A DNA stretch of 64,000 nucleotides from Ignavibacteria bacterium (GCA_009773205.1 WPAE01000010.1:40022-104021); one strand, 5' to 3'; positions 36,906-46,849 are shown, counted from the stretch's first letter. A program made the numbers and translations. Notes: generated by a model not told the origin, from the letters alone.

Positions 36906-37509
36906 CTTAATATGAGAATTAAAATAGTTTAGACGCAAAATGAACAGCAAAATGGCTCTAAAAAGGTATTATTTTGAAGAATTTGAAGACAGTACAGTTT
37001 ATGTGTTGCATTAACTCAGTCTTGATACAATCAATCTGCTCAAAAGTAGAATGGTGCATAATATTAGCCATTGAAATTTGTTCAAACGCTTTCGATAATT
37101 GATTTGAGAATGGAACAATATTTGTTCTTTATTTCTGAGCAGCCGAGGTAAAAATGATACTAATAAGTGTAAATACAATTGGTAAAACATGCAAAGTAAG
37201 CATAACCAAAAATAATAGAACTGTTATGCTTACAAAAGAAATAGATATACAAAAAAGAGCTAACCTTTCTGTCTTCAAAATTATTGCTAAAGGATTATTG
37301 CTGATGCTGAAACCAATTCCATATTGGCAGAACAAAATTTAGCGTCTTAGCTTCTCGGCGAAAAGAAAAGAGGTTTCTCGCATAGCCGCAAAAAACTATT
37401 GAAGTTACGTCCCTATAGACATGTTTATAATGAAATTTAATTACAGTCTAAACTTTCGGATTGCTTGCTCGATTATTCAATTGGAATAAACTATTAAGAT
37501 GGAGATAAA
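36906..37509. other. intergenic region between kinase cluster and cheW
   Basis: Divergent genes flank it, so promoters for both directions should lie here. A perfect 11-bp inverted repeat, GTAAGCATAAC (37196-37206) and GTTATGCTTAC (37223-37233), is present. A 62-codon frame at 37154-37342 has GAGGT before its ATG but no recognisable product; I do not call it a gene. Confidence 0.5.
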
Positions 37510-37992
37510 ATGAGCGAAGTAGCTCAAACTAATAAGGAATCTAATGAACTGCTTCAATTAGTCAGCTTCAAAATTGCTAATGAGGAATTTGGAGTTGATA
37601 TTCTGAACGTACAAGAAATTAATAAGATGACACAAATTACTAAAGTACCAAATGCACCCGTGTTTGTGGAAGGCGTAATTAACCTGCGCGGAAGAGTAAT
37701 TCCTATTATTGATTTAAGAACGAGATTGAAGTTAGAAAAGAAAGAACATGATAAGGATACAAGAATAATTGTAGTGGAAATTACAGGCAAAACAGTAGGC
37801 TTTATAGTTGATGCTGTAAAAGAAGTATTAAGAATACCGAGAAACATTACAGAAGCACCGCCGGAAATTGTAACCGGTGTAGAATCCGAATTTATCCGCG
37901 CAGTTGGAAAGTTAGAAGATAGATTGCTCATCTTGATTGACCTTGAAAAAGTATTAAACGCAGAAGAACACTTAAACTTACAACAAGTTTAA
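37510..37992 (+). CDS. cheW: chemotaxis coupling protein CheW
   Basis: 160 residues of the CheW fold, linking chemoreceptors to the CheA kinase. It shows LVSFKIANEEFGVDILNVQE, the conserved NLRGRVIPIIDLR and a GFIVDAVKEVLRIP segment followed by a C-terminal ILIDLEKVL. GATGGAGA lies before the ATG. It heads the chemotaxis cluster, 83 bp ahead of the first MCP gene. No adaptor fusions are present. Confidence 0.96.
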   Translation: MSEVAQTNKESNELLQLVSFKIANEEFGVDILNVQEINKMTQITKVPNAPVFVEGVINLRGRVIPIIDLRTRLKLEKKEHDKDTRIIVVEITGKTVGFIVDAVKEVLRIPRNITEAPPEIVTGVESEFIRAVGKLEDRLLILIDLEKVLNAEEHLNLQQV

Positions 37993-38075
37993 CCGCTATT
38001 ATTTCAAAATATTATCCGGGCTGGAAGAACAAATAATTACAACTGGATAAGTACAACTTTAAAAAAGAGGAAAAA

Positions 38076-40169
38076 ATGAACTGGTTTCTAAATAAGAGTA
38101 TTCGCACTAAGTTACTTTCGGGGTTTATATTCTTAGCACTTTTAACGGCGTTGGTTTCTATAATTGGGTGGCTGGGTCTGAATGCGGCAGAAGTAAGTGT
38201 AGATAAGTTATATAAGAATAAGCTTTTGGCTATTGCAAATATGGCAACCACTAGAGGTTCGTTATTAACAGCAGGACTTAATGTAGAAAAGGCTATTCTA
38301 ACTGATGATCAAGCTAAAAGAGAGGCGCATATTTCTACTGCTCAAACTTTTCTTAAGAAGGGAGAAGAAGCATGGAAATCATATACTTCTTCAGTTCTAA
38401 CAGATGAAGAAAAAGAAGTAATTACAAAGTTTGATAAGGCTTACAAAGCATACAAATCAGAACTTGAAACCGGCTTAAGCTTTTTAACTATGGGCGCTGT
38501 AGAAGAAGCAAAAGTTATGAACCAAGGTTCAATAGAAGAAAACCAAAAAGATTGGCTTGAAGCATTAAGCAGTTTGTTTGAAATAAACAAAGGATTAGCT
38601 CAAGAAACAATGGATACAATATATAATGAAGCGAATGCGAGTATAATGAATTTACTAATTATTGCAATTGTTTCTGTGATGGCAGCTATTGGTTTAGGTT
38701 ATTTGCTCGCTAAAAAAATTGGGGATCCTATCAAAAAATTAGCAGCAACTGCAGATAGACTTGCGCTTGGCGATGTTGATATAGAAATAAATTCTAAAAC
38801 TACAGATGAAATAGGCAATCTAGAAAAATCCTTTGCAGCGATGATTGAAGGAATAAAAGAAAAGGTAGCGGTAGCAGAAAAGATTGCTTCCGGAGATATT
38901 ACCGTAAAAGTTGATATAAAATCGGAAGAAGATTCTCTTTCTAAATCATTGCATAAAGTTACAGAAACTATAAAACAGCTTGTAGATGGATTAACAAGCC
39001 TCAGCAAAAAACATGCAGAGGGTAATTTGGAAGCAAGAGGAAAGGCTGAGCTTTATTCAGGCGGATTCAAGGAGATTGTAAATGGTGTTAATGCAAGCAT
39101 AGAAGTTATCACGGCACCGCTTGTAGAATCTAACGAGGTTTTAAATAAAATTGCTTCAGGAGATTTAACCGTGCGTATGAGCGGTGATTACAAAGGGGAT
39201 TTGCAAAACATTAAGGACAACATAAATCATTTGGCAGAATCATTTAACAATGCACTAAGCGATGTAAGCGCTGCGGTGCAGGCTACTGCAAGCGCAAGCG
39301 CTCAAATTTCTTCTTCGGCAGAAGAAATGGCTGCCGGAGCGCAAGAACAAAGTGCGCAAACCGCAGAAGTTGCAAGCGCAGTAGATGAAATGACTAAAAC
39401 TATTATGGATACAACTCAAAATGCTTCCGCCGCTTCTGGAACTGCAAAGAATGCCGGCAATATTGCTAAAGAAGGCGGTAAGGTTGTAGGACAAACAATA
39501 GAAGGTATGAACAGAATTGCAGTAGTTGTAAAGCAATCGGCAGATACTGTTCAGCAGTTAGGCAAGAGCAGCGATCAGATTGGCGAAATTGTTCAAGTGA
39601 TTGATGATATTGCAGACCAAACAAATTTACTTGCGCTTAATGCAGCAATTGAAGCAGCCCGAGCAGGCGAACAGGGACGCGGTTTTGCAGTTGTTGCCGA
39701 TGAGGTTCGTAAACTTGCCGAAAGAACAACTAAAGCAACAAAAGAAATTGCCAATATGATTAAGCAGATTCAAAAAGATACTTCTGAAGCTGTAATATCT
39801 ATGACATCCGGAACTGTAGAAGTTGAAAAAGGTAAAGAACTTGCAGATGAAGCAGGTAAATCGCTTTCGCAAATTATTTCTGGTGCAGAACAAGTTGTTG
39901 ATATTGTAACACAAGTTGCTGCAGCAAGCGAAGAACAATCAAGCGCTGCAGAGCAGATTAGCAAAAACCTAGAATCAATTAATCATGTTACTAACGAAAG
40001 CGCTACAGGAATTCAGCAGATTGCTCGCGCATCTGAAGATTTGAACAGACTAACGCTTAATTTACAAGAGCTGATATCACGTTTCAAGATTTCCAATTCC
40101 TTAAACCACGATTCTTTGCATAGCAATCAGCTAACAGTTCGTTCTAACAGAAAGCTGATGCACCATTAA
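38076..40169 (+). CDS. methyl-accepting chemotaxis protein
   Basis: 697 residues: TM1 (about 12-33), a four-helix-bundle type periplasmic sensor (about 34-185), TM2 (about 188-210, [20 protein letters not shown]), HAMP (about 211-265), a second HAMP-like segment ([16 protein letters not shown]), then the MCP signalling hairpin. The tip reads [20 protein letters not shown], followed by [18 protein letters not shown]. The C-terminus (RKLMHH) lacks a CheR-docking pentapeptide. The ligand is unknown. AGAGGAAAAA precedes the ATG. A terminator follows. Confidence 0.95.
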   Translation: MNWFLNKSIRTKLLSGFIFLALLTALVSIIGWLGLNAAEVSVDKLYKNKLLAIANMATTRGSLLTAGLNVEKAILTDDQAKREAHISTAQTFLKKGEEAWKSYTSSVLTDEEKEVITKFDKAYKAYKSELETGLSFLTMGAVEEAKVMNQGSIEENQKDWLEALSSLFEINKGLAQETMDTIYNEANASIMNLLIIAIVSVMAAIGLGYLLAKKIGDPIKKLAATADRLALGDVDIEINSKTTDEIGNLEKSFAAMIEGIKEKVAVAEKIASGDITVKVDIKSEEDSLSKSLHKVTETIKQLVDGLTSLSKKHAEGNLEARGKAELYSGGFKEIVNGVNASIEVITAPLVESNEVLNKIASGDLTVRMSGDYKGDLQNIKDNINHLAESFNNALSDVSAAVQATASASAQISSSAEEMAAGAQEQSAQTAEVASAVDEMTKTIMDTTQNASAASGTAKNAGNIAKEGGKVVGQTIEGMNRIAVVVKQSADTVQQLGKSSDQIGEIVQVIDDIADQTNLLALNAAIEAARAGEQGRGFAVVADEVRKLAERTTKATKEIANMIKQIQKDTSEAVISMTSGTVEVEKGKELADEAGKSLSQIISGAEQVVDIVTQVAAASEEQSSAAEQISKNLESINHVTNESATGIQQIARASEDLNRLTLNLQELISRFKISNSLNHDSLHSNQLTVRSNRKLMHH

Positions 40170-40190
40170 TTTGATGTAAGATGTAAATTG

Positions 40191-40223
40191 AAAAAACCTC
40201 GTTGTTAAACGAGGTTTTTTTTT
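40191..40223 (+). terminator. rho-independent terminator after first MCP
   Basis: AAAAAACCTCGTT, a short loop and AACGAGGTTTTTT form a strong hairpin with a T-run. Confidence 0.92.
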
Positions 40224-40253
40224 ATTCGGAAAATTCAGTAGGAACGAATTTTT

Positions 40254-40404
40254 TTGTGGGCATCTCTAATAACTTCCCCGCCTGCCTCATAGCGCTGAAC
40301 GTGACGGGCAGGAATAATAATCTGTGAGAATCAGTTTTATCCGCGCCTGCCAGCCGCAGGCAGGTTCCATTTTTTAAAAAGATAGTTTTTAGAGATGCCC
40401 TTGT
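40254..40404. repeat. MITE-like element, copy 5 (long, diverged, TTGT-flanked)
   Basis: A 143-bp core (40258-40400) begins GGGCATCTCTAAT and ends TTAGAGATGCCC. Both sides carry TTGT (40254-40257, 40401-40404), a non-palindromic direct repeat and so a true target duplication. The middle holds CCGCGCCTGCCAGCCGCAGG-type palindromic sequence unrelated to copies 1-3. Confidence 0.8.
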
Positions 40405-40545
40405 GTTCATTAGAAAATGCCGCTCTTTTTAGGGGACACGTCTCCAATTGAGACGGATTTGCTCTGTCTTTACTTCTGTTTGGTGCAAACATTTTTCTTC
40501 GCCGAATAAATACCTATGCGTGGTAAACTACAAACCATACCAAGG

Positions 40546-40857
40546 TTATACGCCAAATTGTTGTGTGTTTTTTCTTATCATTCGAATTCTGTTAAAGACT
40601 TCTGTGTTAGCGTTCTTTTCTTCCTCGATATCGTAATCGTCTTGTAATCCAAGCCAAAACTTTGCAGAGTTTCCAAAATATGAACTCAATCTCATTGCTG
40701 TGTCTGCGGTTATTCTTCGGTTTTCTTTCAGAATTTGAGAAATGCGTGTTTGTGCTATTTCCGTATCTTTTGATAGTCTGTATGCTGAAATTCCAAGTGG
40801 TTTCAGAAACTCTTCCATTAAGATTTTTCCAGGATGTATATTAGCGAGTTTTTCCAT
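40546..40857 (-). CDS. higA: HigA-family antitoxin (HTH, VapI-like)
   Basis: 103 residues, with the HigA pattern IHPGKILMEEFLKPLGISAY, RLSKDTEIAQTRISQILK, RRITADTAMRLSSYFGNSA and FWLGLQDDYDIE. It binds the operon operator and the HigB toxin. It lies 15 bp after the toxin gene on the same strand. Not closely similar to the HigA at 23756, so this is an independent module. Confidence 0.95.
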   Translation of the reverse strand: MEKLANIHPGKILMEEFLKPLGISAYRLSKDTEIAQTRISQILKENRRITADTAMRLSSYFGNSAKFWLGLQDDYDIEEEKNANTEVFNRIRMIRKNTQQFGV

Positions 40858-40872
40858 TTTAAATTCCTCGTA

Positions 40873-41148
40873 TTAGTGATAATCAACAATTTCTACATCA
40901 TAACTTTGGTTATTTTTCCATCGGAATACGATTCTCCATTTGTCGTTAATTCGAATACTGTAAAAATCGCTTCCTTTTAATTTTTCAAGCCTGTTCGATG
41001 GCGGGATTCTTAAATCGTCAATATTTTGTGAGTTATTCAACATTCTGAGTTTTCTTCTTCCGATATTTTGAATTTCAATCGGTAACTTTCTGGTTTGTTC
41101 ACCCTCCCATATTTTCTCAGTATCCTTCGAACCAAACGATACAATCAT
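40873..41148 (-). CDS. higB: HigB-family toxin (RelE/ParE-like)
   Basis: 91 residues of the plasmid-maintenance killer type: MIVSFGSKDTEKIWEGEQTR, IGRRKLRMLNNSQNIDDLRI, PPSNRLEKLKGSDFYSIRIN and DKWRIVFRWKN ending VEIVDYH. This is the full usual length with the conserved C-terminal DYH. Predicted ribosome-dependent mRNA interferase. It is inserted, with its antitoxin, inside the chemotaxis locus on the opposite strand. Confidence 0.95.
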   Translation of the reverse strand: MIVSFGSKDTEKIWEGEQTRKLPIEIQNIGRRKLRMLNNSQNIDDLRIPPSNRLEKLKGSDFYSIRINDKWRIVFRWKNNQSYDVEIVDYH

Positions 41149-41381
41149 ACTTTCTCTTCATGTTACTAACGCTAAAGATAAGTAGTTTTTTATAGTTTTC
41201 AAAATTACCTGTTGGTTGTGGTTGTTTCTGAAACGCATCACATCCCCTGTTTTGTTGCAACGAAAAAAATTTGTAAAACTCCAATTTTGGGTTAAACTAA
41301 AAGTATTCTTTAAAAATGCTTTAGACATCCGATAATGATACCAAAGTTTGCTAAAGGACTAATATCTACAAGGAGGTACTT

Positions 41382-41795
41382 ATGAAAATTCCAATCAGTT
41401 TTAGAACCATTTACATGTTTGTTGCAGCCGCAGTGCTCATGTTTTTAGCTCTAACCGAAACTAAGGGGAACAATGTTTTTCCAGGGGATGAAGACTATGC
41501 AATAGCAGTTGAAATAGCACCCGCGCCTGTTGGCGGCTTGCCGGCAATTATGAAAAGAGCTACTTATCCCGAACTTGCTATTAGAACAAGAACAGAAGGA
41601 AAAGTTTACGTTCTTGCCTATATCAACGAATCCGGTGATGTGGATGACGTTAAAATTGTTAAAGGAATTGGCGGCGGCTGCGATGAAGAAGCTGCTCGTG
41701 CTGTTAAAAAATCCAAATTTACTCCTGGCCAAGATAAAGGAGTTAACGTTAAAACTAAATTGGCTATTGCAGTACATTTCAAACTACCAAGCTAA
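41382..41795 (+). CDS. secreted TonB C-terminal-domain protein 1
   Basis: 137 residues: a signal sequence (TIYMFVAAAVLMFLALTETK), then a PAPVGGLPAIMKRATYPELA segment and a TonB C-terminal domain (EGKVYVLAYINESGDVDDVK, GGGCDEEAARAVKKSKFTPG). There is no proline-rich linker as in true TonB, so it is a small periplasmic protein rather than an energy transducer. AAGGAGG lies before the ATG. The next gene is a diverged duplicate. The function is unknown. Confidence 0.85.
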   Translation: MKIPISFRTIYMFVAAAVLMFLALTETKGNNVFPGDEDYAIAVEIAPAPVGGLPAIMKRATYPELAIRTRTEGKVYVLAYINESGDVDDVKIVKGIGGGCDEEAARAVKKSKFTPGQDKGVNVKTKLAIAVHFKLPS

Positions 41796-41821
41796 AACTA
41801 AAATATCAAAAGGAAAAAAAT

Positions 41822-42232
41822 ATGAAAACCACATTCAGCAGCAAATTATTTAACCTACTTTTTATAATCACATTTTTTACATTAATAAATTTTTCGAATG
41901 CCAATGCTAATACTCTTTTACCTGGAGATGAAGAGTATGAAATTGGTATTGAAAAAGCACCGGCTCCGATTGGAGGAAATGAAGCTATTTCTAGAAATAT
42001 TAACTACCCACAAACTGCATTAAGAAGCAAAACTGAAGGAAAAGTGTATTGCTTGGCACTTATCAACCAAAATGGGGAAGTTGATGATGTAAAAATTGTA
42101 AAGGGTTTAGGAAGTGGCTGCGATGAAGAAGCAGTAAGAGCAATAAAGAAAACAAAATTTACACCAGGGCATAATTTGGGAGTTAATGTAAAAGCTAAGT
42201 TAGCATTAGCAGTTCAGTTTAAGCTTCCGTAA
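41822..42232 (+). CDS. secreted TonB C-terminal-domain protein 2
   Basis: 136 residues, a tandem paralogue of the gene 26 bp upstream. It has the same layout: a signal sequence (LLFIITFFTLINFSNANA), the PGDEEYEIGIEKAPAPIGG segment and the TonB_C block (EGKVYCLALINQNGEVDDVK, GSGCDEEAVRAIKKTKFTPG). Both share a conserved GC-D-E-E and F-T-P-G core, while the signal peptides have diverged. AGGAAAAAAAT precedes the ATG. A hairpin terminator follows, so the pair is a two-gene unit. Confidence 0.85.
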   Translation: MKTTFSSKLFNLLFIITFFTLINFSNANANTLLPGDEEYEIGIEKAPAPIGGNEAISRNINYPQTALRSKTEGKVYCLALINQNGEVDDVKIVKGLGSGCDEEAVRAIKKTKFTPGHNLGVNVKAKLALAVQFKLP

Positions 42233-42253
42233 GCTTGAAAAGAATTTCTTGAA

Positions 42254-42276
42254 AAGCGCTTCTAATTGAAGCGCTT
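42254..42276 (+). terminator. hairpin after the TonB-C gene pair
   Basis: AAGCGCTTC (42254-42262), loop taatt, GAAGCGCTT (42268-42276), then ctttct. Confidence 0.75.
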
Positions 42277-42388
42277 CTTTCTATAACTTTTCCACTTATT
42301 AAGAATAGTGCTTAGACAAAAATTTTGCGGGTGGATAAGGTAGGTATGTCTAAAAATATTGTTGAAGTAGAAAAAAACAGAGATTAAA

Positions 42389-44479
42389 ATGAAAAAGATT
42401 GATTTCAAGAACTTCAAGCTGATTAGAAAGATACAGATAGCAATATTTGGAATTGCAGCTGCTTCTACTATAATTGCTTGCGTAGCTTTATTCGAAATGT
42501 TTAGGGTGGAAAGCCAAAAAACGGAGTTGAACGATTCTTACTTTAAGCCGAAACAAGAAATAAACGAATTGTTTCTAAACTTTAAGAGCATTCAGTATGC
42601 GGGAATGAAGTTTGCAATTGCAGGGTTTGAATCCCAGTCGCAGAATATTATAAGTTTTATCGAAGAGAAAAAGAAATTAGTTGACAGCACCTTTACGCTT
42701 TTGAATAAGCAGAATTTTGACGAGGACCTGAAAAAAGAAATTGCTTCAACTTACAAAGTATGGCAGGAATATAAAAATGGTGTAATTGATGCCGTAATTA
42801 GCGCCGGCTTAATGAATGATCATGAAATGGCTTCAGTCATTTCTTCTACTTCGGGCGAAGATATTGCTGCAAAATTATACTCACGTTTTCAGAAAATAGA
42901 AGAATATGTAGAAAACTATGGAGCTAACTTAAACGATAAAATTGACGATGAACTTGCAAGCGCAAGGTGGTTGATAGTTTTAGGAATGACAATAGGCGCA
43001 CTAATTGCTTTTATCTCTCTTTTCAAAGTTGCACCTGCAATTACAAAACCAATTCATGTTTTCAAAAAACTAATAAAAGAATATTCGTTAGGCGACTATA
43101 GAACTGAAGTTGAAGTAAGATCGCGAGATGAGTTTGGCGAAATGCAGGAAATGTTAATTGAGTTAAGAAATGCACAACGAGAAAAAATATTAGCAGCGCA
43201 AAAAATTTCGCAAGGTACTTTCGCTAAAGTTACGCCATCATCAGAGCATGATGAGTTAGCGATTTGTTTCAACGAAGAAGTCGAAACTCTTGTTATGTTG
43301 ACCGATGAAATTAATTCCATAGTTGAAGCCACAAGCCGAGGCAATCTTTCTTATAGAGGTTCTGTTGATAAGTTTAGCGGCGGATACAAAAAATTAATTG
43401 AAGATCTTAATCTTACGCTTGATTCTATCATTGTTCCAATTAAAGAAGGCTCCGATGTTTTGGAAGTTATGGCTTCTGGTGATTTTACTAAAAGAGTGGA
43501 AGGAAAGTATGAAGGTGATTTAAAGCTGATAAAAGACAGTATTAACGGCGTGGCAGATTCGCTTGTGGCTGCACTTAGCGAAGTTGGTGAAGCTATTTCT
43601 GCAACTGCAAGCGCGGCTAATCAAATTTCTTCTTCTTCCGAGGAAATGGCGGCTGGCGCGCAAGAACAATCCGCACAAACTTCCGAAGTAGCAACTTCTA
43701 TAGATGAAATGACCCGCACTATAATGGATAACACAAAGAATGCAAGCTACGCTGCCGAAACGGCAAAAGAAGCCGGCGATAAAGCTAAACATGGCGGAAG
43801 TGTTGTAAAGCAGACTATTGTAGGAATGGAAAGAATAAGCCAAGTAGTTGAAAAATCTGCCGAAACTGTTTTTACTTTAGGTAAAAACAGCGATAAGATT
43901 GGTGAGATTGTTCAAGTAATTAACGATATAGCAGATCAGACAAATTTATTGGCGTTAAATGCTGCAATTGAAGCTGCGAGAGCAGGAGAGCAAGGACGTG
44001 GTTTTGCTGTTGTTGCAGACGAGGTTCGCAAATTGGCAGAAAGAACTACTAAAGCAACTAAAGAAATTGCCTCTATGATTAAAGAAATTCAAAAAGATAC
44101 AAGCGAAGCAGTAAGTTCGATTAAAGAGGGCACTCAAGAAGTTGAAAAGGGAAAACGTTTTGCTAATGAAGCTGGCAGCGTACTTAGAGAAATAATTGAA
44201 GGTGCCGAAAAAGTACGCGATACCGCCGTTCAAGTTGCAGCAGCAAGTGAAGAACAATCTGCCTCATCAGAAATGATTAGCAGAAATATTGAAGGAATTA
44301 ACAACGTAACACGAGAATCCAGCTCAGGAATTTCTCAAATAGCTCGCGCTTCGGAAAACCTTAACAATCTAACTGTAAGACTGCAAGAAATGATTAATAG
44401 ATTCAGACTTTCAAGTAAACAAGGCGGTTTGGTTGTAAGAAGTAATGGAAAAATTATTACAAGCAGCAGCTACAGATAA
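42389..44479 (+). CDS. methyl-accepting chemotaxis protein
   Basis: 696 residues with the same plan as the MCP at 38076: TM1 (about 14-34, [18 protein letters not shown]), a helical periplasmic sensor (35-190), TM2 (about 193-213), HAMP, a second HAMP-like unit ([18 protein letters not shown]), and the signalling hairpin with [20 protein letters not shown] at the tip. The sensor halves are clearly different while the signalling parts are nearly identical, so the two receptors sense different cues but feed the same CheA. No CheR-tether pentapeptide is at the C-terminus (ITSSSYR). Confidence 0.95.
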   Translation: MKKIDFKNFKLIRKIQIAIFGIAAASTIIACVALFEMFRVESQKTELNDSYFKPKQEINELFLNFKSIQYAGMKFAIAGFESQSQNIISFIEEKKKLVDSTFTLLNKQNFDEDLKKEIASTYKVWQEYKNGVIDAVISAGLMNDHEMASVISSTSGEDIAAKLYSRFQKIEEYVENYGANLNDKIDDELASARWLIVLGMTIGALIAFISLFKVAPAITKPIHVFKKLIKEYSLGDYRTEVEVRSRDEFGEMQEMLIELRNAQREKILAAQKISQGTFAKVTPSSEHDELAICFNEEVETLVMLTDEINSIVEATSRGNLSYRGSVDKFSGGYKKLIEDLNLTLDSIIVPIKEGSDVLEVMASGDFTKRVEGKYEGDLKLIKDSINGVADSLVAALSEVGEAISATASAANQISSSSEEMAAGAQEQSAQTSEVATSIDEMTRTIMDNTKNASYAAETAKEAGDKAKHGGSVVKQTIVGMERISQVVEKSAETVFTLGKNSDKIGEIVQVINDIADQTNLLALNAAIEAARAGEQGRGFAVVADEVRKLAERTTKATKEIASMIKEIQKDTSEAVSSIKEGTQEVEKGKRFANEAGSVLREIIEGAEKVRDTAVQVAAASEEQSASSEMISRNIEGINNVTRESSSGISQIARASENLNNLTVRLQEMINRFRLSSKQGGLVVRSNGKIITSSSYR

Positions 44480-44513
44480 ATAATAAAGATTCTACAAAAT
44501 GATAATAACATTT

Positions 44514-44534
44514 AGCCGGCAGCACTTGCCGGCT
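44514..44534 (+). terminator. hairpin after second MCP
   Basis: AGCCGGCA (44514-44521) pairs with TGCCGGCT (44527-44534), followed by ttgtta. Confidence 0.75.
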
Positions 44535-44605
44535 TTGTTATTTGATTTCACCACTAAAATTTATTGCCAATTCAGTAACAAATTATTAGCTTTATTCAAA
44601 CAAAT

Positions 44606-45316
44606 ATGGCTAATAATAAACACTATATGGAAGATTTTGTTCATGCTAACAAATTAATTCTGTTAGGCAAGCTGACGGCAAGTTTAGTACACGAAATAAG
44701 AAACCCGCTATCTGCAATCAAACTGAATTTAGACTATATGAATATGGCTAAAGATGATCTTCCAAATGATATTCAGGAAATAGTAGGCGAATCACTCGAT
44801 GCTTTCGATCAAGTAAGTTTTTTAATTGAAGATGTACTTGATTTCACTCGCAAGCCCTCCGCAAAGATTCATGAGGTTGATATAGACCAAGTTACTAATA
44901 GATGTTTAAAAATTATTTCGGTTAGTGCAAAAACTAAAGGAGTAACTATAGAGAAATGTATTCCATTAGAATTGCCAAAACTGAATGTTAACAAGAATAA
45001 GATGATGCAGGTTCTTCTGAATCTAATTAACAACGCAATTGAAGCTTCGCACGATAAAGGAAAAATTATTGTAAGAGCTTTCGAGGAAAATGAAAAGCAT
45101 CAACCAAAAGTAGTTTGGCAAGTACAAGATTTTGGCTGCGGCATAAAAGAAGAAGATAAAAAGAAAATTATTGGTAAGTATTTTACTACAAAATCAAAAG
45201 GTAACGGAATAGGTCTTGGTGTTTGCAAAATGCTAACCGATGAAATGAATTCTGATCTTAGCTTTGACTCTAACTATGGCGAAGGTTCAACCTTTACACT
45301 AAAATTTACAGTTTAA
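44606..45316 (+). CDS. NtrB-like histidine kinase without sensor domain
   Basis: 236 residues. The protein begins almost at the dimerisation helix (LILLGKLTASLVHEIRNPLS, phospho-accepting His29), followed by HATPase_c with LINNAIEASHDKG, DFGCGIKEEDKK, YFTTKSKGNGIGLGVCK and GSTFTLKF. It lacks any input domain, so it must take its signal from a partner protein. It precedes a sigma-54-type response regulator by 21 bp, forming a typical NtrBC-like pair. It lies inside the chemotaxis cluster, so a receptor-linked role is conceivable but unproven. Confidence 0.9.
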   Translation: MANNKHYMEDFVHANKLILLGKLTASLVHEIRNPLSAIKLNLDYMNMAKDDLPNDIQEIVGESLDAFDQVSFLIEDVLDFTRKPSAKIHEVDIDQVTNRCLKIISVSAKTKGVTIEKCIPLELPKLNVNKNKMMQVLLNLINNAIEASHDKGKIIVRAFEENEKHQPKVVWQVQDFGCGIKEEDKKKIIGKYFTTKSKGNGIGLGVCKMLTDEMNSDLSFDSNYGEGSTFTLKFTV

Positions 45317-45337
45317 CTATACTACTATAAGGTTTGC

Positions 45338-46729
45338 ATGACTCCAAACATTTTAATTATTGATGATGACGATTTAGTAGCAGCGTCTCTTAAAAAAGTA
45401 TTAACAAAGCTTAATTTCAATGTAGAAACCTGCCTTCAAGCCGGCAATGCAGAAAAAATAGTTTCGGAGTTTCAGCCTGATATTATTCTTCTCGATATTT
45501 ATTTAACCACGCACAATGGAATAGATGTTCTAAAAAGCTTAAAGAAAAAGTTTGCCTCAATTCCTGTTATTATGATTACCGGTTACGCCGATGTTAAAAT
45601 TGCAGTTGCGGCAATTAAATCTGGCGCTTTCGATTTTCTGCTTAAGCCGATAGATTTAGAACAGTTAAAATTTGTACTCGATAAAGCCGTAGAAAACCTG
45701 AAGCTGAAAACGGAAGTAACTAAGCTGCATTCTCTGTTGGAAGAAAATGAGTTAACAAAAGATTTTTTTGGAAAGAGCGCCAAAATTCAGCGTATAGTTT
45801 CTTCTGTTGAAAAACTTTCTAAGAGCGGCGATACTACTATGCTGCTTGAAGGCGAAAGCGGAACAGGTAAAGAAGTATTTGCAAAATTTATACATCAACA
45901 TAGTCCGAGAGCTAACGCACCTTTCATAACCATTAACTGCGCTACAATACCAAAAGACTTAGCAGAAAGCGAATTATTTGGACACGAAAAAGGTGCTTTT
46001 ACCGGCGCATCTGCTAAAACTAAGCTCGGCAAATTTGAGTTGGCAGACGGCGGAACAATTTTGCTGGATGAAATTGGCGAGCTTAGTCTCGATTTGCAGG
46101 TAAAGCTCTTACGAGTTCTTCAAGAAAGAAAGTTCTACCGGCTTGGCGGAGAAAAAGAGGTATCTGTTAATGTTCGCGTGCTTGCCGCTACAAATAAAAA
46201 TTTAGAAGAAGAGGTTTCGCGCGGCGCATTTCGTGAAGACCTCTACTACAGACTTAATGTAGCAAAAATTATTATTCCTTCACTTAGAGAAAGGAAAGAG
46301 GATATTGTTTTCATAGCCTATTCATTCCTAACAGAGTTTGCTAAAAAGTTCGGAAAGAACATTCAAGGAATAGATGCTTCTGGCTTAGATATACTAAAGA
46401 CTTACAATTGGAAAGGCAACATACGCGAGCTTAGAAATGTTATGGAACGCGTTATGCTTCTTGCAGAAGAAGAAGAATTAACAGACGCACATTTTTCTTT
46501 TTTGATTCAAAGCAAAGAGACGATTGAAACTGAAGAAGACAAATTTATTCTTCAAGTGCCGCCTAAAGGTGTAAAGATAGATGTAGTTCTAAAAACGCTG
46601 ATCCTTAAAACACTGAAGATTACAAGTGGAAATCAAGTTAAAGCAGCAAAAGTATTGGGGCTTTCAAGATCAAAACTGCGGTATAGAATGGAGCAGCTTG
46701 GAATTGAGGTTACGAAAAATGTTGTATAG
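45338..46729 (+). CDS. sigma-54-dependent response regulator (NtrC family)
   Basis: 463 residues. The N-terminal receiver has NILIIDDDDLVAASLKK, phospho-acceptor Asp53 in IILLDIYLTTHNG, and the KPI lysine. The central AAA+ domain has Walker A GESGTGKEVFAK, the sigma-54 contact GAFTGAS, Walker B ADGGTILLDEIGEL and RLNV with arginine fingers. The C-terminal Fis-type helix-turn-helix is AAKVLGLSRSKLRYRMEQL. It activates transcription from -24/-12 promoters. The target genes are not visible; I found no convincing -24/-12 site in the local intergenic regions by eye. Partner of the kinase upstream. Confidence 0.96.
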   Translation: MTPNILIIDDDDLVAASLKKVLTKLNFNVETCLQAGNAEKIVSEFQPDIILLDIYLTTHNGIDVLKSLKKKFASIPVIMITGYADVKIAVAAIKSGAFDFLLKPIDLEQLKFVLDKAVENLKLKTEVTKLHSLLEENELTKDFFGKSAKIQRIVSSVEKLSKSGDTTMLLEGESGTGKEVFAKFIHQHSPRANAPFITINCATIPKDLAESELFGHEKGAFTGASAKTKLGKFELADGGTILLDEIGELSLDLQVKLLRVLQERKFYRLGGEKEVSVNVRVLAATNKNLEEEVSRGAFREDLYYRLNVAKIIIPSLRERKEDIVFIAYSFLTEFAKKFGKNIQGIDASGLDILKTYNWKGNIRELRNVMERVMLLAEEEELTDAHFSFLIQSKETIETEEDKFILQVPPKGVKIDVVLKTLILKTLKITSGNQVKAAKVLGLSRSKLRYRMEQLGIEVTKNVV

Positions 46730-46734
46730 CTAAA

Positions 46735-46849
46735 TTAAGAACACCTCTAAAAATTAGTATTTCAAAAATTTTAATCCCGCAAAGCGGGACAAAGAAAAAG
46801 CCCCGCAGGGCGGGGCAAAGGATATTGATATTTTTAGAGGTGCCCTTAA
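46735..46849. repeat. MITE-like element, copy 6 (reversed, TTAA-flanked)
   Basis: A 107-bp core (46739-46845) starts GAACACCTCTAAAAA and ends TTTTTAGAGGTGCCC, with TTAA on both sides. Its orientation is reversed relative to copies 1-3. Internally it holds two hairpins, cccgcaaagcggg and gccccgcagggcggggc, as in copy 4. It begins 5 bp after the NtrC-like gene. Confidence 0.88.

Noticed and set aside
37129..37335. Minus-strand hydrophobic frame before cheW
   Set aside because: Low complexity, no ribosome-binding site, overlaps the equally weak plus-strand frame.
39255..39964. Cysteine-rich minus-strand frames opposite the MCP genes (also 43520-44257)
   Set aside because: Antisense shadows of the conserved MCP signalling domain; composition follows from codons on the other strand.
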